Assembly (NCBI GenBank): GCA_050301235.1
Contig: JBNKZD010000252.1
Span: 11,275 to 75,274, forward strand
Reading direction: 5' to 3'
Length of the DNA stretch: 64,000 bases
Source: JAFGIN01 sp050301235
GTDB lineage: Bacteria; Fibrobacterota; Chitinivibrionia; Chitinivibrionales; Chitinispirillaceae
Shown here: positions 48,070 through 56,351 of the stretch, piece after piece
Numbering within the stretch: the stretch's first letter is position 1
Layout: each line of letters opens with the position of its first letter
Program-made: the position numbers and the translations under genes
Notes under the pieces: model-generated
Told to the model about the DNA's origin: nothing
The model's input: the letters and a program-made list of their open reading frames with translations, nothing else
Databases searched by the model: none

Positions 48070-49278
48070 TCACTTTTCTGTCAACAGTTCACATTTACTA
48101 TAAATCAAATCGGTATTTTTCCTGGCATGATAATATTCTATTGCCTTCTTGAAACCATTTTCAGCTAATCGACCTGCTAACGCCCTGTCATTTACTAAAT
48201 GGTTGATTTTTAAAGCCAATGAGTCTGGTGAGTCTTTGGAATAGATAAGCCCGTCAACCCCATCACTTACGAGTAATTTTCCATGCTCAACATCAGAAAT
48301 GATTACCGGTTTTTTCTGCGCCCATGCTTCAATGACAGGTCTGGAAAAATGAGTTACCGTATTTGTTGACACAAGAACATAAGTTCTTTTAAGCAGACTG
48401 ACAATATCTCTGACAACACCGGGAACAAAAAATCTTCCAGTTAGCTGAAGTTCAGAAATTAGCTCGTTACATTCGTTATAATACCTGAGATCTGTCGTAT
48501 CCCCTCTTCCTGCAAGTACGAAACAGACATTCGTATTAGTTTGCAAAACCATTTTTGCAGCAAGTAAATATTCTTTCGTCCCTTTAATCGGCTGAATTCC
48601 ACCAACTGAAACGACACTTAAAAGATTATCAGGTAATCCAAAATCCGGTACGGTCGACTTGGCGATATCGGAATCGGAGTAGTTATCATCATCCAGAAAT
48701 TCCCCTATCACAAAACATTTTTTTTTAAATGTCTCATTTGATCGTATCTGATTAATCTCAAACCGGGTGATGCCAATGACCAGATCACTGAATTTTGTGA
48801 TACAGTAGTTAAGAACGTGTCTCCGAAAACCAAACGTACCTTTTATAAAGGGGCTTCTGATATGTACTGCAGTTCGTCTTTTTAATATTTTTGCCGGAAT
48901 CAGACAATGCAGACTGACATATTCATTCAAATATACAAGATCGGGATCATACTTTTTGATTGTTATATAACATCTGAACAATCCAAGAAGACATCTGATT
49001 ATATTTTGGAATATCAAGCCGAATGATTTTGCACTAAAAAGTTTAAACTCATTAGTAAAGTGAAGGTGCAGCCATAATGAATTTATGTTACCTACTCTTC
49101 CTGAAATGTACCTGGTGTGCTGATCATTGTTGGGGAGTTGTACTAAATCTTTCCTCGGGGTCAAAACAGCTACATTAAGCCCTCTATTAATAAATGCATC
49201 TATTATATATTTTAGACTTACACTTGAACCGGATTCTCCAGGATCATGATCAATAAATAGAATTTTTTTTAATGGCAT
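48070..49278 (-). CDS. Glycosyltransferase family 4 with altered E-x7-E motif
   Basis: GT-B glycosyltransferase. It starts with LFIDHDPGESGSS, the glycine/serine loop of the acceptor domain. The donor domain begins near residue 215 (SVVSVGGIQPIKGTKEYL). In the usual E-x7-E motif the second Glu is present (SRPVIEAWAQKKPVI) but the first position is Thr (THFSRPVIE), a change seen in some diverged GT4 enzymes that may affect donor binding. The final part ends in YYHARKNTDLIY. It is divergent from the GT2 gene at 49323 and convergent with the GT2 gene at 47337. Confidence 0.85.
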   Translation of the reverse strand: MPLKKILFIDHDPGESGSSVSLKYIIDAFINRGLNVAVLTPRKDLVQLPNNDQHTRYISGRVGNINSLWLHLHFTNEFKLFSAKSFGLIFQNIIRCLLGLFRCYITIKKYDPDLVYLNEYVSLHCLIPAKILKRRTAVHIRSPFIKGTFGFRRHVLNYCITKFSDLVIGITRFEINQIRSNETFKKKCFVIGEFLDDDNYSDSDIAKSTVPDFGLPDNLLSVVSVGGIQPIKGTKEYLLAAKMVLQTNTNVCFVLAGRGDTTDLRYYNECNELISELQLTGRFFVPGVVRDIVSLLKRTYVLVSTNTVTHFSRPVIEAWAQKKPVIISDVEHGKLLVSDGVDGLIYSKDSPDSLALKINHLVNDRALAGRLAENGFKKAIEYYHARKNTDLIYSKCELLTEK

Positions 49279-49322
49279 AATGTTTTGATTTTAGTAGTAA
49301 CTTCTTCTATAAAGAATTAAGT

Positions 49323-50216
49323 ATGCAGGAACCACTCGTTTCAATCATCATTCTCAACTGGAATGGTGAAAAATTTATTAAGGAATGTATCAACTCTGTA
49401 TTATATACCGAATACTCCCCAATAGAGATCATTATTGTCGATAATGGATCTACCGATACCTCTCTAAAAATAATCAACTCTTACTCCGATTCCTTAAAAT
49501 TAATCGCCCATTCGCAAAATCGTGGATTTGCTGCAGGGATGAATTCCGGAATTCAAGTAGCTCATGGCGAATTTGTTGTGACCCTGAATAATGACCTTGT
49601 TGTCGATAAAAAGTGGTTACAACGGCCAGTCGAACTGCTCCGATCCAATCCTGATATTGGAATTATTTCATGCAGACAGATGGTGTATGGGACTGATGAT
49701 ATCATCGACGTCGTTTTCTCCAAACCATCTCCGTATCTGTTGCCCTTACCTGTCGGATCTGACCAGACATATTCAGAGCATCCTGAGTTTCATACCGAAA
49801 GAGAAGTATCAGGAGCCAGTGGAGCATCAGTGATCTACAGACAAACTCTTCTGGATCAGATTGGTGGCTTTGATGAACGCTTTTTTGCATACCACGAGGA
49901 ATCCGATCTTCAATCCCGAGCCAGAAAATCGGGTTGGAAATGCACCTATGTTCCCTCTGCAGTTGTCTATCACATGGGCTCAAGAAGTTTCGGTAAATTA
50001 AGCAGAACGTTTCATTATTATCATGAACGAAACCGGTGGTGGTATATTGCTAAAAATTATTCATTCCTCAAAATTCTTCTTCATCTACCCTGGCTCATTT
50101 TCATGGAATTGCGGCTTATCAGGGTTATTACGTTCAAATCGAAATGCCCGGATGTTTATCTCAAGGCCCGGTTTGATGCTGTAATGGGGTTAATTAAATA
50201 CAGGTTTTTCAGGTAA
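49323..50216 (+). CDS. Glycosyltransferase family 2 (rhamnosyltransferase WbbL-like)
   Basis: GT-A fold protein of 297 residues. The start VSIIILNWNG and the metal motif VTLNNDLVVD (about residue 89) are those of the WbbL/RfbF-type rhamnosyltransferase group. SGASGASVIYRQTLLDQIGGFDERFFAYHEESDL has the conserved G-F-D-E-x-F-F and E-x-D-L elements, of which the latter contains the presumed base. The C-terminal 60 residues are basic and aromatic and may associate with the membrane. Sugar specificity (often dTDP-rhamnose) is inferred from family likeness only. Confidence 0.88.
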   Translation: MQEPLVSIIILNWNGEKFIKECINSVLYTEYSPIEIIIVDNGSTDTSLKIINSYSDSLKLIAHSQNRGFAAGMNSGIQVAHGEFVVTLNNDLVVDKKWLQRPVELLRSNPDIGIISCRQMVYGTDDIIDVVFSKPSPYLLPLPVGSDQTYSEHPEFHTEREVSGASGASVIYRQTLLDQIGGFDERFFAYHEESDLQSRARKSGWKCTYVPSAVVYHMGSRSFGKLSRTFHYYHERNRWWYIAKNYSFLKILLHLPWLIFMELRLIRVITFKSKCPDVYLKARFDAVMGLIKYRFFR

Positions 50217-50290
50217 CAATCATCTGCAAACCTGATTTGTGCTGGTTTACGCAGATTACACAGGAAAACGCTCATATCGCAGTCTTCTCA

Positions 50291-50410
50291 TATCGCCTCT
50301 CTCCCCAGCCCTCTCTCCACCTTGTGGAGAAAGGGAGTAGAAGAAAATCTCTATATTTCTCATTCTTCCCCCTCTACATCGCATGGAGAGGGGGTTAGGG
50401 GGTGAAGCGA
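50291..50410 (+). repeat. Dispersed palindromic repeat, family 1, copy C
   Basis: About 120 bases with the same order as copy B: TATCGCCTCTCTCCCC, hairpin CTCTCCACCTTGTGGAGA, T-rich linker, hairpin CCCTCTACATCGCATGGAGAGGG, then GGGGGTGAAGCGA. The outer inverted ends are less perfect than in copy B. It lies between convergent glycosyltransferase genes, in the same orientation as copy B. Confidence 0.75.
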
Positions 50411-50433
50411 CGCGAATGTTGCGATACATTGCT

Positions 50434-51603
50434 CTATTCTTTCACCAACTTCTCAAAAGCATCAAAAACTTCTTCAGGACCAAATTTTTTCATACATGGG
50501 CTATAAAAGCCATAAATACAATCATGATTTCCACAGGGATACTCAGTGCATGAAATATCCTGAAAATATTCAACGTTTTTGTTAAACGGCCGCCATTCAT
50601 CCCAGAAATTCGCGCCGGAATATAGTGCAAGGGTCGGGATTTCAAAACAGGCAGCAATGTGCCCACTGAAAGTATCTACACTGACAACGACTTGTGCATT
50701 CCGAACCAGTTCAGCATATTCTATCAGCGATACATGCATTACATGAAATGCCGGAGATCCGGGGTCAACACTGGACACCTTTCCTTTGTCAAGATCTGCA
50801 CAGACAACATGATACCCCGAGGAAATCACCATTTCAACAAACTTTTTCCAGTAGTCTAATGGCCATTGGCGATTTTTTCCTCCTGTACTCATTTGAATGA
50901 ACACATACCCCTTTGACTGTAACGACTCTTTATTGAGAAGGTCAGCTACGTTTGTCTGTACCGACGATGGTATTGCTATTGCCGGAGCAACGGTAGCATG
51001 TTGTTGCGAAGAGACTTCCTGAAGCATCCGGTGTTGCATTTCACATATATGCACGTTATATTCTCTGTCCCAGGATATTTGTCTGTTAAGAAAAAATCCC
51101 CCGCCCCGGATTGCAGTACCAACCCGGAATTTACCAATCATCCAGGCAAGAAAATTGTTCCGTATCTCACCATGAACTTCAAAAACCAGATCGTATTTCC
51201 TGAAATTCTTCAAACAAAACTTTAAAACGCCGGCTAATCCGACATGTTTTTCACGCGATAACCATGGAGTATGCAGGATAATAATGTTGTCAACCCCATC
51301 AATTACTTCTGCAACCGGTTTTGCCAGAGATCGGATTAACACAGAGAGTTTTGCATCAGGCCAGGTTTTCTTCACCGATGTTAGCAGCGATGAGTTAAGA
51401 ACCATATCCCCAATATGATCAATCTGGATGATTAGAATTGAAGCAGGTTTTTTTGTGAGTGTCTTTTTTCGAAATACAAACAGAAGTGAGCAAACTTTGT
51501 CAATCAACCAGATTACAAAAGCAGAACGCGCTTTTTTAAACCGGTAATAGGTCCCGAAAATTGACCAGCCAACTACCTCTTTTTTAAACATTCTATCAGA
51601 CAC
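50434..51603 (-). CDS. Glycosyltransferase family 9 (heptosyltransferase-like)
   Basis: GT-B protein with a clearer GT9 pattern than the one at 37760. ILIIQIDHIGDMVLNSSLL (about residues 55-73) is the N-terminal R/Q-x-D-x-I-G-D loop with the catalytic Asp. VFIQMSTGGKNRQWPLDYW matches the A-x-x-x-x-R/K-x-W-P segment, and VSVDTFSGHIAACFEIPTLALYSG is the donor-site D-T/S-x-x-x-H-x-A motif. The first ~45 residues are an extra hydrophobic and basic stretch that may tether it to the membrane. Probably adds a heptose or similar sugar to an LPS core or glycan. Confidence 0.88.
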   Translation of the reverse strand: MSDRMFKKEVVGWSIFGTYYRFKKARSAFVIWLIDKVCSLLFVFRKKTLTKKPASILIIQIDHIGDMVLNSSLLTSVKKTWPDAKLSVLIRSLAKPVAEVIDGVDNIIILHTPWLSREKHVGLAGVLKFCLKNFRKYDLVFEVHGEIRNNFLAWMIGKFRVGTAIRGGGFFLNRQISWDREYNVHICEMQHRMLQEVSSQQHATVAPAIAIPSSVQTNVADLLNKESLQSKGYVFIQMSTGGKNRQWPLDYWKKFVEMVISSGYHVVCADLDKGKVSSVDPGSPAFHVMHVSLIEYAELVRNAQVVVSVDTFSGHIAACFEIPTLALYSGANFWDEWRPFNKNVEYFQDISCTEYPCGNHDCIYGFYSPCMKKFGPEEVFDAFEKLVKE

Positions 51604-51623
51604 ACTTATTCTTTGACAGACTC

Positions 51624-52745
51624 TTATACCTGAAGTTTATTCTCTATAAACTCACTCATGATCGCATTCCACTGGTACTGCTCCTCCATCAGTGAGATCC
51701 CTTTTTCGTTCAATTTAAATGGAGTCTGCAGTAATGCACGGATTTTTCTTTCCATACTATCAATATCCGACTCGATATGCACAACCTCTTTGAACAGCTC
51801 CGCATCACCGCTGTTATTACAAACCACCTGTAATCCACACGCCAGATATTCCCGGATTTTCAGTATCGCCCGACAGTCATTTGCGGGTGTTTTTCGCATA
51901 TAATTGATTCCGATCTGATGCTGCGCGACAAAATCGGGAAGCTTATCATGTTTTACTCTTCCGGTGAATACAATCTGCCTCTCGACATGCTCATCCCTGA
52001 TTCGAGACTCAAACTGTTTCCGCCGTTCTCCATCGCCAACAATGTGAACTACCGTATTGGGATGATCCTTGCAGATATTCACCAGCATAGGGATGCAATC
52101 TTCAAAATCTGAAGTTATACCGAGTGTCGCAACATAAATAATCGAGCGTTGCACTTTTGTCACTGTACGTGGATTACCCCAATGAAATGACTCTGTCACC
52201 CCCTGAGCAAGATAATACAGTTTTTCTTCAGAGATACGCAGTTTCTTAACAAGATACTTTTGCAAATGAGGTGTATGATAGGTGATAATCGGGAATCTTT
52301 TGGAAAAATGGTCAAAAAAGAATTTATATAACCGGTATTTTATACTTCCCTGAGCGAAATATGCAAAATCAAGATCGTCGATGTCAAGCATCTGCCGTTT
52401 TTTCATCAGGAGTGCCAACACAGAGACAATACCGTTATTTGGTGCGGGTTTGAGCGTGTATAAAATCCTGCAATCGTGGTGACGAATAAAAACAGCTATA
52501 TTAAACAATGATGAAAGCAGCATGTCCGGAAAAAAATGGCCGGTTTGAGGGCAGGAATAGTAAGTTATTCCTTTGGTAACAAACAGTGGTTTACCAGCTT
52601 TTATTTTCCGGTCAGCATACACTACATCATAGTCGTGCCTTGCCAGCTCAATTGCCATGTTCCAGAAACGTATGGCGCTCCCACTTACATTGGTAAATGG
52701 GGAGATCATGACAATTTTGGGTTTTTTACTTTGTGAAGAGGACAT
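51624..52745 (-). CDS. Glycosyltransferase family 4
   Basis: GT-B glycosyltransferase, 373 residues. The acceptor domain begins VMISPFTNVSGSAIRFWNMA. The donor domain (about residues 205-350) contains IYVATLGITSDFED and HIVGDGERRKQFE. The E-x7-E region is replaced by AILKIREYLACGLQVVCN, the variant in which only the second Glu is kept, common among GT4 enzymes with the K-I-x-E-Y-L-A pattern. Twenty-base overlap with the end of the radical SAM gene upstream shows translational coupling. Sugar unknown. Confidence 0.87.
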   Translation of the reverse strand: MSSSQSKKPKIVMISPFTNVSGSAIRFWNMAIELARHDYDVVYADRKIKAGKPLFVTKGITYYSCPQTGHFFPDMLLSSLFNIAVFIRHHDCRILYTLKPAPNNGIVSVLALLMKKRQMLDIDDLDFAYFAQGSIKYRLYKFFFDHFSKRFPIITYHTPHLQKYLVKKLRISEEKLYYLAQGVTESFHWGNPRTVTKVQRSIIYVATLGITSDFEDCIPMLVNICKDHPNTVVHIVGDGERRKQFESRIRDEHVERQIVFTGRVKHDKLPDFVAQHQIGINYMRKTPANDCRAILKIREYLACGLQVVCNNSGDAELFKEVVHIESDIDSMERKIRALLQTPFKLNEKGISLMEEQYQWNAIMSEFIENKLQV

Positions 52746-54159
52746 TGAACTTTCTCAGGCTCTGTGAAAAATTGCCCCACGACCTGAACATCCTCCAGAA
52801 CATCATCCATAAATATGCAGGCCGACGATAGTAACGACGGTAAAATGTTTTAAGGTACGTGTTAAGATCATTGTTGGTGAGATGTGGCAGCTCTACTGAT
52901 GAATTATGGACACTGTCATGCTTTTCCCACTCTTTTGTGAGAAAACAGCTGTTTTCTTCAAGGAGTTGATAATAGTCAGTTCCCGGAAGCGGCGTCGGCG
53001 CTGATACCTGGGTAAATTCTGCATTGAGTTCAAATGCAAAGTTAATAGTATCTTCAACAGAATCCTTATTGTCCCAGTAAAAACCAAGCATCACGCAGTT
53101 GAGTACATCAATACCATGTTTTTTAGCGATTTTCACACCGCGCGAGATTTCAGCTTTGGTTGTTCCTTTACGGATCTTTTTAAGAACTTCATCATTTCCT
53201 GATTCAACTCCGTAAAGTACCATACGGCACCCGGCGCGTCTGAGCCATTTCGCTTCCTCTTCAGTCATAAGCTGAGGACGGCACTGCACAGAAAAGGTAA
53301 AATCCAGTTTTTCTTTAACAAGCAATTTACAGATTGCAATCACCCGTTCCTTATCGATATCAAACGTATCATCATCGATACGGATCTCTTTCACCCCGAG
53401 ATCATTTACGAGATACTTAATCTCTTTCAAAACACGCTCGGGAGACATTGCACGATATTTATGACTGTAAATAGTCTGCGGGTAACTGCAATAAATACAA
53501 TTAAACGGACAGCCCCGTGATGTAATCATTGTCGCTGCGGGAAACCGCACGAACACACTTTCATAAAACTTACTCAAATCAAGAAGATCGTACGCGGGAA
53601 TGGGCAGAAGATCGAGATCGGCGATCCTGTCAGCATCTTTATTGATGATCACCTTGCCACTGGCATCTTTCCAGGTCAGTCCATCAATTGCAGAAAGATC
53701 CGTTTTGTTTATCAGTGCATTACATATATCACGGACACTGTAATCCCACTCTTTACGTAAGATATAATCCACCGACTTGTTTTTTATCTCATCCGCATGA
53801 AGTGCTGTGACAAATGGCCCGACCCATATCACTACAACCCCCAGCTCTTTTGCATAAGCAGAAATTGCCCTTGCAACACTTGCATTGATATGTTCAACCA
53901 TGATTACAAGTGCAAAGGGAGCATATTCACGCAACTTCTCTTTTGTGATAGCAAGATCGTAACGCATTGTCGGGCAATGAAAATACGCAACTTCATAACC
54001 ACTTTCCCGCAAAACAGCTGCACAGGAAAGATTCTGATAACTATACGTCTGCTCGCCAGTCTCATTAAGACAGGGGTGACGACGACCGGCTTTAGAAATT
54101 TTCGAATCTACGGTCCAGTTTAACGTAGGTGGGGGTTCAATAAAAAGTACCTTTTTCAC
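52726..54159 (-). CDS. B12-binding-domain radical SAM protein
   Basis: Second BchE/HpnJ-type protein of the window. It has an N-terminal B12-binding-like Rossmann domain (start KKVLFIEPPPTLNW, about residues 1-150) and a radical SAM core with the cluster ligands Cys217, Cys221 and Cys224 in RGCPFNCIYC. YGVESGNDEVLKKIRKG is the usual downstream landmark. The canonical cobalamin His motif is not evident. Substrate unknown; being coupled to a GT4 gene suggests a sugar or lipid-linked sugar. It shares domain layout with the protein at 9730-11169 but is not a close copy. Confidence 0.87.
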   Translation of the reverse strand: MKKVLFIEPPPTLNWTVDSKISKAGRRHPCLNETGEQTYSYQNLSCAAVLRESGYEVAYFHCPTMRYDLAITKEKLREYAPFALVIMVEHINASVARAISAYAKELGVVVIWVGPFVTALHADEIKNKSVDYILRKEWDYSVRDICNALINKTDLSAIDGLTWKDASGKVIINKDADRIADLDLLPIPAYDLLDLSKFYESVFVRFPAATMITSRGCPFNCIYCSYPQTIYSHKYRAMSPERVLKEIKYLVNDLGVKEIRIDDDTFDIDKERVIAICKLLVKEKLDFTFSVQCRPQLMTEEEAKWLRRAGCRMVLYGVESGNDEVLKKIRKGTTKAEISRGVKIAKKHGIDVLNCVMLGFYWDNKDSVEDTINFAFELNAEFTQVSAPTPLPGTDYYQLLEENSCFLTKEWEKHDSVHNSSVELPHLTNNDLNTYLKTFYRRYYRRPAYLWMMFWRMFRSWGNFSQSLRKFNVLFTK

Positions 54160-54333
54160 CCGTTGTTCCTTTCAATCCAGAAAAACTATCCCTGAATGCA
54201 TACTTCCAAAGAGATAGAATATTTCAATCGATTAATTAATTCAACTATTTAGAATACCAAATTAACTTTAAACGCTGTTTTTCCCTGAATATCGGGACTA
54301 AACCAGCGGAGATTAATTCAAAAAACTTTGTAA

Positions 54334-55044
54334 TTACGTATTGATCGACTCTAATATTTGATGAGCCGCAAGCCCGGGATCCTTCGCTGCGGTAATCGGA
54401 CGACCAATCACAAGAATTGTCGCACCATTTTTTATCGCTTCACGTGGTGTGGCGATCCGCGCCTGATCTCCAACATCAGATCCCTCAGGTCGTATTCCCG
54501 GTGTAATTTTAATAAAATCAGCCGGTAACGTGGATTTTACTGATGGAAGATCCGCGGCAGAGCAGACAATTCCCGCAAGTCCTGCTTTCAATGCACATAA
54601 TGCCAGATGTTTAACATAATCATCTGGTGACACCGGAATCATCAGATCGGTTTTCAATGCCTCAGCACCAATACTGGTAAGCAGAGTGACTCCAACGATT
54701 AATGGTGGTGTACTGCAATGCTTATTGGCTGCATCAACCGCAGCTTTCATCATTTCGATACCACCCTGGGTATGAATAGTCATGTAATGAACACCAAGAT
54801 CACACGCTGATGCAACCGCTTTGGCAACGGTATTTGGGATATCATGGAATTTAAGATCAAGAAAAATCCTGCAATCTACGTTTCGAACTACCGAAAGAAC
54901 TGGCGCGCCAAAACGGGTAAACTGTTCAAGGCCAACCTTATACACCCCGATAGATTCTGAAGTCTGATTCACAAGATCTTCAATTTCTTTGATTGTTGAA
55001 ACATTATCCAGAGCCAGAGCCAGTTTAAACTTGTTGTTATTCAT
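54334..55044 (-). CDS. pyrF: Orotidine 5'-phosphate decarboxylase
   Basis: Last step of de novo UMP synthesis: decarboxylation of OMP in the cytoplasm. TIM-barrel protein of 236 residues with the class I signature FLDLKFHDIPNT, giving the catalytic Asp63-Lys65-Asp68 group, and the phosphate-binding ITPGIRP near residue 178 plus the late VIGRPIT. Complete, of normal length and ordinary. It supplies UMP for nucleotide sugars only in a general sense; its position beside the glycan locus is probably incidental. No obvious terminator was seen after it. Confidence 0.96.
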   Translation of the reverse strand: MNNNKFKLALALDNVSTIKEIEDLVNQTSESIGVYKVGLEQFTRFGAPVLSVVRNVDCRIFLDLKFHDIPNTVAKAVASACDLGVHYMTIHTQGGIEMMKAAVDAANKHCSTPPLIVGVTLLTSIGAEALKTDLMIPVSPDDYVKHLALCALKAGLAGIVCSAADLPSVKSTLPADFIKITPGIRPEGSDVGDQARIATPREAIKNGATILVIGRPITAAKDPGLAAHQILESINT

Positions 55045-55170
55045 ACTTTTTTTCTATTTCCTGATTATTTTCTTTAAAATTTGCCGTTACATTTTTGCAA
55101 TATGTGAAAATATAAACATTTTATGGACGGATGGGTTATAAAATCGGTGATTCGCAGATTTAAAATTAAT

Positions 55171-55380
55171 TTTCTAATTCCGCTTTTTGGGGGAGGGGCT
55201 TGCGTTGTACAACGCTCCCTCCCCCGCAAAAAGCCAAAAACCATTGGTCGCATTGTTTGCATTTCCTCAGCAATGGTATTTGTCTTTTTGACTCCCCACC
55301 CGATACGAAAGGTTTGACGCGATGCATTCCTCCTGTCGTCGGAATGCGCGTTCAAACCTCTCGTAACACTCTCTTTTATG
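55171..55380 (+). repeat. Dispersed repeat family 2, copy D
   Basis: About 210 bases similar to 63408-63646 in the same orientation, with long identical stretches such as CCCTCCCCCGCAAAAAGCCA and CCCGATACGAAAGGTTTG. The left part forms a strong hairpin: GGGGGAGGG and CCCTCCCCC arms around the perfect palindrome GCGTTGTACAACGC (55202-55215). Confidence 0.85.
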
Positions 55381-55453
55381 GACTGTTTTTTTAAGTTTTA
55401 GAGCAACATTTCGAAAAAATACTCAGGATGAGCGAGACTTGCGATATTTGCAT

Positions 55454-55502
55454 AAAAAGACCGCTCGTGCTGAGCTCGGGTCGAAGTATGGGCGGTCTTT
55501 TT
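55454..55502. terminator. Orphan terminator-like hairpin
   Basis: AAAAAGACCGC pairs with GCGGTCTTTTT across a 27-base loop; both strands end in a T-run. No recognised gene ends here on either strand, so it may close a short unannotated transcript or belong to a decayed element. Confidence 0.5.
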
Positions 55503-55934
55503 TCAGTAAAATAACCGCGAAATCTGAAATATTGCAATGTATTTTGTGGGCTTGCGTGATTTCCGGTTGGGTTGCCGCATACATCATTGGGGAATAATTG
55601 TTTTCCCGACAGGATTCTGCAATTTGCTTCAAGTCGATTTAAATTAACAATGTAAAAACCACTTGGAGCACATTTCAGCAAATAGTAATTTACTCGTATA
55701 GAATCATAGTTTCAGTTTGGCAATACGCTTTCTATTGCCGCAAACGGTTGTCTTTCGCCACATTACCATCAGGTATATGTGAACAGGTTGCGTAAGACGA
55801 ATTAATGGTTTAAATAAACACCTGAATAAAGTATCTCATTAAAAAGAGAATGGCACTTTAAAACTGTCCTCTTCTAAATAAATCAGAGTTCCTGTAAACA
55901 TTGCAGCGTTCAAAATGGTTGTAGAGGTATAAAA

Positions 55935-56351
55935 ATGCCAAAGCAGTACGAAGTCAAAAAGGGTGAGACTCTTGGAGATATCGCCAGGAAGCACAGGTTG
56001 CCTTCATGGAAATACCTTTACCAGTTGAACAAGAATGTAATAGGAGATAACCCCGATCTGCTCAATGAGGGAACGGTATTGAACATACCTGCCGTTGAAG
56101 AATCGAAAGGTTTTCAACTGATCAGGGACAAGGGTGTGAATCCGAGCAATTATCTGGGGGGATTGCGATACATTTATCCCTGGGTTACCGTATCTTTTAC
56201 GCTCTCAAATCCTGATGGAACGGTATATAAAGAATACGACAAGGATGGAAATGAACGGTCTGAACTTGCGAAGAAGAAAAAGTATGAAATAGTTGTTGAT
56301 GGTACTGAATTCCAACTCTGGAATGGAGAAAAAATCAATGTCAGCAGGTGA
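55935..56351 (+). CDS. Small LysM-domain protein
   Basis: 138 residues without signal peptide or membrane helix. A LysM domain fills about residues 3-52 (YEVKKGETLGDIARKHRL and GTVLNIP at its ends), normally a peptidoglycan or chitin-binding module. The remaining ~85 residues form an unassigned beta-rich part. Cytoplasmic LysM proteins of this size also act as hub or adaptor parts in phage-tail-like and type VI-like machines (established for some systems; not shown here). Its end overlaps the start of the amidohydrolase gene by 14 bases. First gene of a coupled trio. Confidence 0.85.
   Translation: MPKQYEVKKGETLGDIARKHRLPSWKYLYQLNKNVIGDNPDLLNEGTVLNIPAVEESKGFQLIRDKGVNPSNYLGGLRYIYPWVTVSFTLSNPDGTVYKEYDKDGNERSELAKKKKYEIVVDGTEFQLWNGEKINVSR

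Larger units (their letters stand above)
55045..55934. other. 890-base gene-free region with repeat and orphan hairpin
   Basis: Lies between divergent pyrF and the LysM gene. It contains family 2 repeat copy D (55171-55380) and a terminator-like hairpin (55454-55502) that follows no known gene. The last 200 bases before the LysM gene should hold its promoter, which I could not place. Open frames at 55074-55355 and 55391-55681 (minus) are not supported as genes. Confidence 0.6.

Noticed and set aside
55074..55355. Open frame on the minus strand along repeat copy D
   Set aside because: No ATG start for the conserved part (TTG), no ribosome site, and similarity to the copy E frame is explained by the DNA repeat; kept only as a finding.
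55391..55681. 96-residue open frame on the minus strand
   Set aside because: No recognisable domain or ribosome site and it runs through the orphan hairpin.
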